Below are positions 32,803-41,402 of a stretch of DNA of 64,000 bases, piece by piece. The position numbers were made by a program, and so were the translations under genes. The stretch comes from Anaerolineae bacterium (lineage in GTDB: Bacteria > Chloroflexota > Anaerolineae > Aggregatilineales > Ch27), in the NCBI GenBank assembly GCA_013178165.1, contig JABLXG010000001.1:391605-455604 (forward strand), written 5' to 3'. The number at the start of each line of letters is the position of its first letter. Within the stretch, counting starts at the first letter, position 1. The notes under the pieces were generated by a model that was given only the letters and a program-made list of their open reading frames with translations, did not search any database and had not been told where the DNA came from.

Positions 32803-34641
32803 CTACGCACCGCCGCGCTGCAGAGTCTCCTGCAGGGCGCGGGTGCGGCGGCCTTCCTCGTGTAATAGCTCCACGCCATCGCGCAGCGCCTCCGGCAGAG
32901 CCGGGCCGTGGTACAGTTTCTTCTGCAGTTCGGCGCAGCGGTAGCACAGGGTGAGATGCTGCAGGTGCTGGCGCACGACCGCCAGCGCCTCCGCAGGAGG
33001 GCGTCCATCCAGGGTAGCGGCGTCCAGGCGGGGAACCGCCGTCTGGAAGCGATCCCGCAGGCTGCTACGCGTTGTCAGTCGATCGACGATCAGCGCGGCG
33101 GCAAGCAGGGCGCGCTGCCGGACATGTTCGCGCAGGTGCCTGAGGGTGGCCATGAACAGCGTTTCGTAGAGCAGCGCGTGCAGGTACTCGGTGATGTCAG
33201 TGATCCCGGTGGCCTGGCAGGCCAGGTGGCGCAGCCCGGCCAACGTCTGAAAGGTCTTGAACAGCGCCATATCAGCAGCGACGTCTGGCGTGGGGAGCAG
33301 CAGATCGCCCACTGACCTGGCCGTCAGCAGCGATCGCTCCAGCGCGGCCAGCCCGCTCAGGTCTCCGTCCGGGTAGGCGGTCAGGCGCAGCTTGATATCG
33401 GCTTCCAGTTCAACAAAATCGCGCAGGGCATGGGTTCGACCGGTATGCTCGAAGTCGATCAGCCAGGTCATGCGGGTGTTGTCGACGAAGAAGTTATCGC
33501 CGTGCAGGTCGCCATGGGCGATGCAGGTGGTCAGGCTATCGAAGACCTGATGCTTGCCCTCGCGCAGCACCCACAGGGCCGGGTTGGGCAGGTCGCCGTT
33601 CACGCCGGGGAAGCGCAGGCGGTACTCGTTCTGCTGCACCCGCCCCAGGTGTTCTTCCAGGTCCAGGGCGCTATCGTACAGCGCATAGAGGCTGCCTCCA
33701 CTGACCACCTGTCGTTCGGTGATGTACCAGACTTCGCACAGCTGCAGGAACAGCGTGCGCAGGGCTTCCAGGATGGTTTCGGCGTCATTCCCGGCGTAGA
33801 AGCTCTGGAAGGGCTGGAGGTCATCCGGAGCCACCCCCAGAAACTCATAGGCGCACGCGCCGATATGCCATAGCAGGGTGTGCCCTTCCAGCCGGGCCTG
33901 GCGGTTATGCTTGAGCTGGCTCTCGACATGGTTGGTGTAATTGTCGACTTCCCGCTGGATGCGGTCACGGGTGCTGATCTTGGTGACCTTGGGAGTCAGG
34001 TAATTGGTGTACCGACGCCGCTCCTGGGTCCAGAGCACCACCGCGCGGCGGACGGGAGTCGCCGCCGGGTTCTCCGGTGTACCGTCCACGCCGGGCAGCA
34101 GCTTCAGTTCGACGGCGACAGCCTTGGGGAACAGGCGACCCAGCAGGTCGGTCAGGTCCTGGGCCAGGAGTTGCTCTGGCTTCATTCTCAGCGCCTGGGC
34201 GATGTCGCGGTTGAAGTTGTCGTGCGGCCAGTTAATGCGCACCTGGCGCTGGTCAGCCTGTAAGCGGACGGCTTCGGCCAGCGTTCGCGGGGGATCGCTG
34301 GCGCGGACATAGCCCATCCGATGCCAGCCGGCAATGTAGGCGATGGTGTCGTCCCGATCGGTGCTGTAGAGCACCACACCGGCTGGCATGAACTGGTGTC
34401 CCAGGTCAAACTGAGTCGGGTCGAGCAAGTTGACCGGCCCGATCAGCCGGGCGTTGATGACCGCGACATGGCAAAAATGCTCCATCAGTTGCCGTCGCGC
34501 ATCTGCCAGCAACGCCGCCCCCTCACCTTCAGCGACATGCACCTCGTAGTCAAACTGGCGCAGGTTTTCTACCGTAGCGATGCGCTGGCGCGGTTCATCT
34601 TCGACCACCAGCACGCGGAGCCGGTTGTTGCTCATAACCAT
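32803..34641 (-). CDS. Pseudo-receiver fused to an APH-type kinase
   Basis: 612 residues. Residues 7-125 have a CheY-like fold pattern (LRVLVVEDEPRQR, then HVAVINARL, then GVVLYSTDRD), but the phospho-acceptor position is Asn63 and the late Lys is Arg, so ordinary aspartyl phosphorylation is unlikely. A middle region (130-300) is followed by an aminoglycoside-phosphotransferase-like catalytic core at about 370-400: CIAHGDLHGDNFFVD (Brenner HGDxxxxN) and MTWLIDFEHTG with the metal-binding Asp. A helical C-terminus of about 200 residues follows. The start at ATG 34641 has GGGAG seven bases upstream. It resembles kinases placed in predicted ternary conflict systems (TCAD-type), an association I am unsure of. 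The substrate is unknown. It is divergent from the Nudix gene. Confidence 0.78.
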   Translation of the reverse strand: MVMSNNRLRVLVVEDEPRQRIATVENLRQFDYEVHVAEGEGAALLADARRQLMEHFCHVAVINARLIGPVNLLDPTQFDLGHQFMPAGVVLYSTDRDDTIAYIAGWHRMGYVRASDPPRTLAEAVRLQADQRQVRINWPHDNFNRDIAQALRMKPEQLLAQDLTDLLGRLFPKAVAVELKLLPGVDGTPENPAATPVRRAVVLWTQERRRYTNYLTPKVTKISTRDRIQREVDNYTNHVESQLKHNRQARLEGHTLLWHIGACAYEFLGVAPDDLQPFQSFYAGNDAETILEALRTLFLQLCEVWYITERQVVSGGSLYALYDSALDLEEHLGRVQQNEYRLRFPGVNGDLPNPALWVLREGKHQVFDSLTTCIAHGDLHGDNFFVDNTRMTWLIDFEHTGRTHALRDFVELEADIKLRLTAYPDGDLSGLAALERSLLTARSVGDLLLPTPDVAADMALFKTFQTLAGLRHLACQATGITDITEYLHALLYETLFMATLRHLREHVRQRALLAAALIVDRLTTRSSLRDRFQTAVPRLDAATLDGRPPAEALAVVRQHLQHLTLCYRCAELQKKLYHGPALPEALRDGVELLHEEGRRTRALQETLQRGGA

Positions 34642-34795
34642 TCCCAATCTCCCGGACGGCCTCAGCCGTCGGCAAGGCGCGGGGGCCACTCAGAGATTAT
34701 AAGCAAATCCGGTTTTCTGCGCTGGGATTCGGAGCGCCGCACGTAGAGGATTACAATCGCTCCCGGTCAAGCCGGTTGCCGGGAGGGCAGTCATC

Positions 34796-35215
34796 ATGGA
34801 GTACACGCTGGGCTTTGTTTTTGACCGGGCGCAGGAGCGCGTCCTGCTCATCCACAAGTGCAAGCCGGCCTGGCAGGCGGGCAAGATCAACGGTCTGGGC
34901 GGCGCGCTGGAGCCGGGGGAGACGCCCCCCGCCGGAGTCCGGCGCGAGGTGTGGGAGGAAGGCGGGCTGGACATCGCCGAGGGGGAGTGGCTGCCCGTAG
35001 CGACCATGCAGGCTGACGACTGGACGGTGCATGTCTTCGCTACCGTGTATGCGGGTGATCCTGCCACCGCCCAAAGCCGCACCGGCGAGGCGGTGGCGTG
35101 GTATCCGGTGAACGCGCTGCCGGGCGCGATCATCAGCAACCTGGCCTGGCTGATCCCGCTAGGACTCGATCGCCTGCGACATGGTACGCCCCGGCGCTGC
35201 CTGGTCTGGTATTGA
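34796..35215 (+). CDS. Nudix hydrolase, MutT/MTH1-like
   Basis: 139 residues with a complete Nudix box GALEPGETPPAGVRREVWEEGGL (GX5EX7REUXEEXGU). The N-terminal MEYTLGFVFDRAQERVLLI with KINGLGGALEPGE resembles 8-oxo-dGTP diphosphatases of the MTH1 type. It probably hydrolyses an oxidised nucleotide; the substrate is inferred from family. It abuts the convergent gene at 35216 with no intervening base. Confidence 0.9.
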   Translation: MEYTLGFVFDRAQERVLLIHKCKPAWQAGKINGLGGALEPGETPPAGVRREVWEEGGLDIAEGEWLPVATMQADDWTVHVFATVYAGDPATAQSRTGEAVAWYPVNALPGAIISNLAWLIPLGLDRLRHGTPRRCLVWY

Positions 35216-36547
35216 TCACCGGGGCGGCGGGGCGGGCCTGCGGCGGTAAGTCGCCATCAGACGGCCGGTGGCCAGCACATGCCCGCGCATGGCCTCGCTG
35301 ACGGCAGTGCGGGAGGCGCCCGGCGGCAATGGCAGGGGCGAATCCAGGGCGTAGAGGGTGAAGATGTAGCGGTAGTTTTCGCCGGGCGGCGGACAGGCGC
35401 CTGTGTAGCCCGGCGCACCGAAGTCGTTCATCCCCTGCCGGGAACCTCCCGGTGTGCTGCCGGGCGGCAGGGCGCGGGGCAATTCGCGGGCGGCGGCGGG
35501 CAGGTTGTAGAGCACCCAGTGGGCCAGGGAGCCGTGCGGAGCGTCGGCAGTCTCGCAGATCAAAGCCAGCGCCGCTGTCCCGGCAGGCAGCCCTCCCCAC
35601 GCCAGCGGGGGCGATTCTCCCGCGCCGTCACAGGTACAGGCCACCGGCAGTGGGCCATCTGGCGGGAAGTCCGGGCTGAACAGGCGGATCGTGTCCGGCG
35701 CGACAGCAGCAGCACCGGGATCGAGTGTAGGCGGAGGCAACGGCGTCCGGGCTGGAGGCACGAGCGGGACCCAGGAGCGGGGCTGGCTCAGCGCAGAGCG
35801 GGAAGCGGAATCCGGCGTGGCTCGCCGGGCAAGCCGGGTCATTGCCTCCCGCAGAAAGCCGCGTAACAGGAAGTACGCTCCCAGAATCAACAGAATCAGC
35901 GGGATGGTCAGGGATTCCAGTTCGGTAGCATCCAGCAGGCCATAAATGGCGATCAGGCTGGTCAGCAGGATCGGCCCGATCATCCAGCCAAAGGCGGGCC
36001 GGAGGTAGTTCGGCGCCCAGATCAGGAACAGGGTGATAGCCATCCCGCCCATGAACGTGAAGATGGTCAGGCCGCGCACCATATGCGGCGGCCAGCCCAG
36101 CCGCAGCTGCACCAGCGCCGCCGCGCCGGTGAACAGCATGCCCGCCGGCAGCCCGGCCCACCAGTAACCGGGCCGGCGCTCCAGCCACACCCGGCGGATA
36201 TAAAGCGTCAGGAAGGGCAGGCCAAGCAGGGCCGTGCCCACTGCCAGCGTGTACAGCGGTTGGAAATCCAGGAAGAAGGCGGCGGAGAAGAAGACCGCCA
36301 CGCTGAACAGGACATAAGCCGCCCAGCCCGGCCAGGGCAAACCCGGATGAGCCAGGCCGTAAAGCAGCACCAGCCCGCCCAGCGCCGCTACCCCGGCGGA
36401 TATGGCCAGCAACTCGAAGTAGGCGAACCAGCCCAGCACCAGGAACAGGGTGAAGATGCCGAAGATGATCAGCCCACCGCCGATCAGCCAGGGACGGGTG
36501 AACGAGAAATCAAGCCTCAGGCGGGGAGGAACCTGCCGTTTGCGCAT
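35216..36547 (-). CDS. Membrane protein fused to a C-terminal PEBP (YbhB/YbcL) domain
   Basis: 443 residues. Residues 15-235 contain seven to eight membrane segments of unknown family. A Pro-rich linker (240-285) leads to a PEBP domain (about 288-440): IRLFSPDFPPDG, CTCDGAGESPPLAWGGLP, ADAPHGSLAHWVLYNLP and NYRYIFTLYALD, matching the ligand-pocket motifs of YbhB/YbcL Raf-kinase-inhibitor-like proteins. PEBP domains are usually free proteins, so this is an uncommon fusion. The pocket His (AHW) is kept, while the family DPD is TAD here. It begins after a basic RKRQVPPRLR segment, so the N-terminus is likely cytoplasmic. Confidence 0.82.
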   Translation of the reverse strand: MRKRQVPPRLRLDFSFTRPWLIGGGLIIFGIFTLFLVLGWFAYFELLAISAGVAALGGLVLLYGLAHPGLPWPGWAAYVLFSVAVFFSAAFFLDFQPLYTLAVGTALLGLPFLTLYIRRVWLERRPGYWWAGLPAGMLFTGAAALVQLRLGWPPHMVRGLTIFTFMGGMAITLFLIWAPNYLRPAFGWMIGPILLTSLIAIYGLLDATELESLTIPLILLILGAYFLLRGFLREAMTRLARRATPDSASRSALSQPRSWVPLVPPARTPLPPPTLDPGAAAVAPDTIRLFSPDFPPDGPLPVACTCDGAGESPPLAWGGLPAGTAALALICETADAPHGSLAHWVLYNLPAAARELPRALPPGSTPGGSRQGMNDFGAPGYTGACPPPGENYRYIFTLYALDSPLPLPPGASRTAVSEAMRGHVLATGRLMATYRRRPAPPPR

Positions 36548-36651
36548 GAAATGCTGTCCTGTTTGCCGCTATCGCGCTGCTACCGCGCCACTGTGCGTGT
36601 GCCCTAGTATACACCCACGCCGGGAATAGCCGGGCCGCTCAGAACGCAAAG

Positions 36652-36678
36652 CACCCGCGACCGGACGGTGCGCGGGTG
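36652..36678 (-). terminator. Weak terminator-like hairpin after the DUF4013 gene
   Basis: CACCCGCG (36652-36659) and CGCGGGTG (36671-36678) make an 8-bp stem with an 11-base loop, 28 bases after the DUF4013 stop. On the minus strand only CTTTGCGTTCT follows, so termination may be partial. Confidence 0.4.
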
Positions 36679-36705
36679 TGGGCAGCGCTGGCGACGACCC
36701 GGCGC

Positions 36706-37353
36706 TCAGGCCTGGCCGCGCTTCCGATCGGCGATTTCGACGGCGGCCTGGCCGGTCAGGTGGCCGACCACGATCACGCTGACGCCGGTGGCAGCCAGTG
36801 AGATCAACCAGCCAATGCACGGCAGATTGCCCAGGATGTTGATCACGATCCCGACGATGAAGACAAAGACGGCCAGCACGATCAGCGTCGATAGATGCTC
36901 CTGCGCCAGAGAGATATTGCGCCCGAACTGCAGGAAGTGGTTGAAGTCGCGGGTGCGGGCATAGCGCATCATGCCGATCGAAAGCGGCAGCCACATCAGG
37001 GCGACATACGCTGTGGCGACTAGCGAGATCAACACGCGCAGCAGCCCGCCGTCCAGCGCGGCGACCAGGATGCCAAGGCAGATCGCTATCACAATCAGCG
37101 GGATGACGTAAATGACGGCGGCGATGGCCACCATCAGGCCCCGCGACCAGCGGTCAACGAACTGATTGCTCAGATCATCCCAGTCGGGCATCGGCTTCTG
37201 TTGCCCGTCCAGCATGTTGTTGATCAGGTCGAGCATCCAGCCGATGGCGGCCAGGTTGATCAGCGGGATCACGCCGATCACCAGCGTGATGACGGTCTTG
37301 TTCTGCCAGTTTTCATCTTCGGTCACGTAAGTAAAAGCACGCGCAATATCCAC
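36706..37353 (-). CDS. DUF4013 membrane protein
   Basis: 215 residues with about five membrane segments. The N-terminal pattern (AFTYVTEDENWQNKTVITLVIGVIPLIN) and the later GYxxxLINNMLDGQQKPMPDWDDL-type loop are characteristic of DUF4013. The mid-region YARTRDFNHFLQFGRN is also usual. The start is GTG 37353 with a strong AAGGAGG. Members are widespread in bacteria and archaea and have no established role. Confidence 0.85.
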   Translation of the reverse strand: MDIARAFTYVTEDENWQNKTVITLVIGVIPLINLAAIGWMLDLINNMLDGQQKPMPDWDDLSNQFVDRWSRGLMVAIAAVIYVIPLIVIAICLGILVAALDGGLLRVLISLVATAYVALMWLPLSIGMMRYARTRDFNHFLQFGRNISLAQEHLSTLIVLAVFVFIVGIVINILGNLPCIGWLISLAATGVSVIVVGHLTGQAAVEIADRKRGQA

Positions 37354-37676
37354 AGGAGCCTCCTTGGGGCAATCCTCAGGGCCGCGCCCTCCAGCGCATG
37401 GGACTGGCCGGACGCACGCTGGCAGCAGCGATGCCGATTCGGACGGGCGAAATCTGTTTTTGATTATGGTCGTAAGCCGTGCCAGCGCAAGTGAGCTTCC
37501 GCTTCAGTGAGGTCTCCTGGTTTCCTGGCCTCTTTCCCCCTGTCTCTTTCCCGCTGGCTGCGCCGGGCGGTTTGCCCGCCGCAAGTGTCCCTTCCAGAGC
37601 GCGGCGATGGTGCTATACTATTTCTTTGCCCGGACTGTTCTCCTTTGCTTCAGGGGGTATTGGCCGGGGGAAAAGG
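37354..37676. promoter_or_regulatory. Divergent promoter region, DUF4013 and CDF genes
   Basis: 323 bases without a gene. A TATACT at 37614-37619 (+), with TTCCAG 16 bases upstream, is the likely promoter of the CDF gene at 37677, giving a leader of about 50 bases. No metal-responsive palindrome is obvious. I found no promoter for the DUF4013 gene by eye. Confidence 0.45.
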
Positions 37677-38627
37677 ATGTTGGACGTGGTTGTCGATCGG
37701 GCTTCGCTCAGACGCTTTGCCTGGCTCTCTATCGGGGCTGCGGTGCTGACCATCAGCCTGAAGAGTCTGGCCTACTGGCTGACCGGCTCGGTGGGTCTGC
37801 TCTCCGATGCTCTGGAGTCACTGGTCAACCTGGCGGCGGCGATCATGGCGCTGGTGGCGCTGACGCTGGCTGCCCGCCCGCCGGATGATGAACACGCTTA
37901 TGGCCATGGTAAGATCGAGTACTTCTCCAGCGGGGCGGAAGGTGCATTGATCCTGGTGGCGGCGGGCAGCATTGCCTACGCTGCTATTACGCGCCTGCTG
38001 AATCCCCAGCCGCTGGAACAGGTCGGCGCCGGTCTGATTGTCTCTGTGGTGGCCTCGCTGATCAACCTGGGTGCGTCGCGGGTGTTGCTCTCCGCCGGGC
38101 GGCGCTATGACTCAATCACACTGGAGGCCGACGCCAAGCATCTGATGACGGACGTGTGGACATCCGCCGGGGTTGTGCTGGGCGTGCTGGTGGTCTCTGT
38201 GACCGGCCTCAGCTGGCTGGATCCGGTGGTTGCCCTGCTGGTGGCAGCCAATATCATCCGCGAGGGCGGGCGTCTGATCCAACGCTCGGTGCTGGGACTG
38301 CTGGATACCGCCCTGCCGCCGGAGGAATATACCCGCCTGGAAACCATCCTGGAGGGTTACCGCCAGGATGGGCTGGAGTTTCATGCCGTGCGGACACGCC
38401 AGGCGGCTTCCCGGCGATTTGCCAGCATGCACGTTCTTGTCCCCGGCTACTGGACGGTCAAGCAGGGCCATGACGTGCTGGAATGCATCGAGGCGGAGAT
38501 CCGCACCGCGCTGCCCGGCGTTATGGTCACCACCCACCTGGAACCGCTGGAAGACCCGGTTTCCTACAGCGATTGCACGCTGGAACGCCACGTTGAACCC
38601 GACGAGGTCGGCCATCCGTCAGGATAA
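37677..38627 (+). CDS. Cation diffusion facilitator (CDF) metal exporter
   Basis: 316 residues, six membrane helices and a C-terminal ferredoxin-like domain. Metal site A is formed by [11 protein letters not shown] in helix 2 and [14 protein letters not shown] in helix 5 (HxxxD). The [16 protein letters not shown] loop is the CDF signature. The HxxxD site fits Zn2+/Cd2+ or related divalent transport driven by protons. The ATG at 37677 with a GGGGGA site is chosen; the longer frame from 37479 adds an unlikely lead. It is a stand-alone gene. Confidence 0.92.
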   Translation: MLDVVVDRASLRRFAWLSIGAAVLTISLKSLAYWLTGSVGLLSDALESLVNLAAAIMALVALTLAARPPDDEHAYGHGKIEYFSSGAEGALILVAAGSIAYAAITRLLNPQPLEQVGAGLIVSVVASLINLGASRVLLSAGRRYDSITLEADAKHLMTDVWTSAGVVLGVLVVSVTGLSWLDPVVALLVAANIIREGGRLIQRSVLGLLDTALPPEEYTRLETILEGYRQDGLEFHAVRTRQAASRRFASMHVLVPGYWTVKQGHDVLECIEAEIRTALPGVMVTTHLEPLEDPVSYSDCTLERHVEPDEVGHPSG

Positions 38628-38686
38628 GCCCCTCATAAGAAATCCCTCAGAAATGCATCAGAGCTGTGTCAGAAGCGCCGCACCCG

Positions 38687-38713
38687 CTGTCTTGCATGCT
38701 ATACTTAAGACAG
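38687..38713 (+). promoter_or_regulatory. Inverted repeat over a -10 box upstream of clpC
   Basis: CTGTCTT (38687-38693) and AAGACAG (38707-38713) form a perfect 7-bp inverted repeat with a 13-base spacer that contains TATACT (38700-38705). A repressor bound here would block the promoter. It does not match CIRCE or a CtsR box. The clpC ATG lies about 75 bases downstream. Confidence 0.5.
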
Positions 38714-38786
38714 AGTTGGGTGCATTAATGGAATCGCGAGAGGCAGGCAATCGTAGCCTGTCCTCAGAGAGACGGATTAACCAGCG

Positions 38787-41318
38787 ATGATGCGTTTTGA
38801 CCGTTTCACCGAACGACTGCAGGATGCGGCTGCACGCGCTAACGAAATCCTGATGCGCTACGGCCACAACCAGATCGATGTTGAGCACTTCCTGCTGGCG
38901 CTGATCGAGCAGCCGGATGGGGTGATTCCACAGGTGCTGGAGCGGATGAACGTCGATGTAGAGATGATTCGCTCCCGGCTGGATGAGGTGCTGCGGGCGT
39001 CACCCAAGGCTGCGATCTATGGCGGCGGGGCGGGTCAGGTGTTCATCACTCCCCGCGTCAAGCGGATCATCGACCAGGCCAACAACGAGGCCAACCGCCT
39101 GCGCGATGAATACATCAGCACCGAGCATGTCTTCCTGGCCATCCTGGATAAGCATGGGACGGCGGTGGCGCGCATCCTGGCCGACGCTGGTGTGACCAAA
39201 GATCGGGTGCTTGACGCGATCAACGACATCCGCGGCGGGCAGCGGGTGACCGACCCGCAGGCAGAGAGCCGCTACCGGATGCTGGAGAAATATTCGCGCG
39301 ACCTGACGCGGATGGCCGTTGAAGGCAAGCTGGACCCGGTTATCGGACGCGATGATGAAATCCTGCGCGTGATCCAGATCCTCAGCCGCCGCACCAAGAA
39401 TAACCCGGTGCTGATCGGCGAGGCTGGTGTGGGCAAGACGGCCATCGTCGAGGGCCTGGCCCAGAAAATCGCCGCGAATGACGTGCCGGAAATCCTGCTC
39501 GGCAAGCGGGTGGTTGCCCTGGACCTGGGCGCGATGATCGCCGGTAGCCGCTTCCGCGGTGAATTCGAGGAGCGGCTTAAGACGGTCATTGAGGAGATTC
39601 AGCGCTCGGAAGGGGAGATCATCCTCTTCATTGACGAGCTGCATCAGGTGGTCGGCGCTGGTGCGGCTCAGGGTGCGCTGGACGCCAGCAACATGCTCAA
39701 GCCGGCCCTGGCTCGTGGCGAACTGCACGCTATCGGCGCGACCACGCTGGACGAGTACCGCCAGTACATCGAGAAGGATGCCGCGCTGGACCGCCGCTTT
39801 GCCCCCGTCTATGTCGAGGAGCCGAGCGTCGAGGATACGATCGCCATGCTGCGCGGTCTGCGTGACCGCTACGAAGCTCACCACAAGGTGCGCTTCTCCG
39901 ATGACGCCCTGGAAGCGGCGGCGCGGCTCTCCCACCGCTATGTGACGGATCGCCGCCTGCCGGACAAGGCCATCGACCTGATGGATGAAGCCGCCGCCAA
40001 ACTGCGCGTGGCCCTCTATTCGATGCCGCCGGAATTGAAGGAGATGAAGGCGGAGATCGACCGCCTGCGCGCGGAGGAAGACGCGGCCAGCCTGGCCCGC
40101 GATTATGAGCGGGCGGCCATGCTCAAGTCGCAGCGGCTACGCCTGGAGGCCCAGTATGCCGCCCAGCGCGAGGAATGGCAGGAGAAAAACTCCCTGGACG
40201 AGATGGTTGATGCCGACGATATCGCCGACGTGGTCGCCCAGTGGACCGGCATTCCGGTCAACCAGATGTTGGAAACCGAAGCGCAGAAGTTGCTGCGTAT
40301 GGAAGAAGTACTCCAGCAGCGGATCATCGGCCAGCAGGCGGCCATCAGCGCTATCTCCGATGCTATCCGCCGCGCTCGCTCCGGCCTCAAAGACCCGCGC
40401 CGTCCGATTGGCTCGTTCATCTTCCTCGGTTCCTCCGGGGTGGGCAAGACCGAACTGGCCAAGGCGCTGGCGGCCTTCCTGTTCGATGATGAGGATGCGC
40501 TGGTGCGCATTGACATGAGCGAGTACCGCGAGCCGCATACGGTCAGCCGCCTGTTTGGCGCGCCGCCCGGCTATGTGGGCTATGAGGAAGGCGGTCAGCT
40601 CACGGAGGCTGTCCGCCGTCGCCCGTACCGGGTGGTGCTCTTTGACGAGATCGAAAAGGCTCATCCGGACGTCTGGAATGCGCTGCTGCAGATTCTGGAA
40701 GACGGCCGCCTGACCGATGGCCAGGGGCGTGTGGTGGACTTCCGAAACACCGTGATCATTATGACCAGCAACCTGGGCACGGAATTCGCCCGTCAGGGCG
40801 GTGCGCTGGGCTTTGTCCCGGATAGCAATCCGGAACAGGTGGCCGATCACCGCAAGATTCAGGAAGCGCTACGCAAGCACTTCCGCCCGGAGTTCCTGAA
40901 CCGTATCGACGAGATCATCATCTTCGATTCGCTGTCGCTGGACGATGTCAAGCAGATCGTCACCCTGCAGATGAAGGACATCGCCGCGCGGCTGGAGGAA
41001 CAGGGTCTGGCGGTGGAACTGACCGAACCGGCCCGCGAGTGGCTGGCCCGGCAGGGCTACGATCCGCAATTCGGGGCGCGTCCGCTGCGCCGGGCGCTGC
41101 AACGCTATGTGGAAAGCCCGCTCAGCGTCCGGTTGCTTAAGGGCGAGTTCAAGGCCGGAGACCTGGTGATCGTCGATGTTGACGGGGAAGGCATTGTCTT
41201 TCACCGGCGGGAAGGGGCCGCCCCGCACCTGATCCCCGCTGATAATGGGCGCCCTGCCGCCAATGACAACCAGCAGCCGGACACAGACAAGCCGGTGGTC
41301 GTCTGGAGCAGCCAGTAG
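38787..41318 (+). CDS. clpC: ClpC-type AAA+ unfoldase
   Basis: 843 residues. A Clp-N repeat domain (1-150) is followed by AAA-1 (Walker [10 protein letters not shown], Walker [10 protein letters not shown]), a short middle domain with [19 protein letters not shown] (UVR-like, as in ClpC, not the long ClpB arm), and AAA-2 (Walker [19 protein letters not shown]). The D2-small domain contains [23 protein letters not shown] segment falls where ClpC has its ClpP-docking loop. It probably feeds damaged or regulatory proteins to ClpP. ATGs at 38787 and 38790 are equally possible. No clpP or mcsAB genes are adjacent. Confidence 0.92.
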   Translation: MMRFDRFTERLQDAAARANEILMRYGHNQIDVEHFLLALIEQPDGVIPQVLERMNVDVEMIRSRLDEVLRASPKAAIYGGGAGQVFITPRVKRIIDQANNEANRLRDEYISTEHVFLAILDKHGTAVARILADAGVTKDRVLDAINDIRGGQRVTDPQAESRYRMLEKYSRDLTRMAVEGKLDPVIGRDDEILRVIQILSRRTKNNPVLIGEAGVGKTAIVEGLAQKIAANDVPEILLGKRVVALDLGAMIAGSRFRGEFEERLKTVIEEIQRSEGEIILFIDELHQVVGAGAAQGALDASNMLKPALARGELHAIGATTLDEYRQYIEKDAALDRRFAPVYVEEPSVEDTIAMLRGLRDRYEAHHKVRFSDDALEAAARLSHRYVTDRRLPDKAIDLMDEAAAKLRVALYSMPPELKEMKAEIDRLRAEEDAASLARDYERAAMLKSQRLRLEAQYAAQREEWQEKNSLDEMVDADDIADVVAQWTGIPVNQMLETEAQKLLRMEEVLQQRIIGQQAAISAISDAIRRARSGLKDPRRPIGSFIFLGSSGVGKTELAKALAAFLFDDEDALVRIDMSEYREPHTVSRLFGAPPGYVGYEEGGQLTEAVRRRPYRVVLFDEIEKAHPDVWNALLQILEDGRLTDGQGRVVDFRNTVIIMTSNLGTEFARQGGALGFVPDSNPEQVADHRKIQEALRKHFRPEFLNRIDEIIIFDSLSLDDVKQIVTLQMKDIAARLEEQGLAVELTEPAREWLARQGYDPQFGARPLRRALQRYVESPLSVRLLKGEFKAGDLVIVDVDGEGIVFHRREGAAPHLIPADNGRPAANDNQQPDTDKPVVVWSSQ

Positions 41319-41370
41319 ACGGTTGGCGGAAAAAGCGGCAGGAGCCAGGTGGCAGGTGAATGAATTCCTT

Positions 41371-41398
41371 CGGCGGCGGGCGCGGCAGCCCGCCGCCG
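41371..41398. terminator. GC-rich terminator-like hairpin between clpC and the CAP-LysM gene
   Basis: CGGCGGCGGGC (41371-41381) and GCCCGCCGCCG (41388-41398) form a perfect 11-bp stem with a 6-base loop between two convergent genes. No T-run follows on either strand, so it is either a non-canonical terminator or an RNA-stabilising structure. Confidence 0.5.
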
Positions 41399-41402
41399 TG
41401 CG

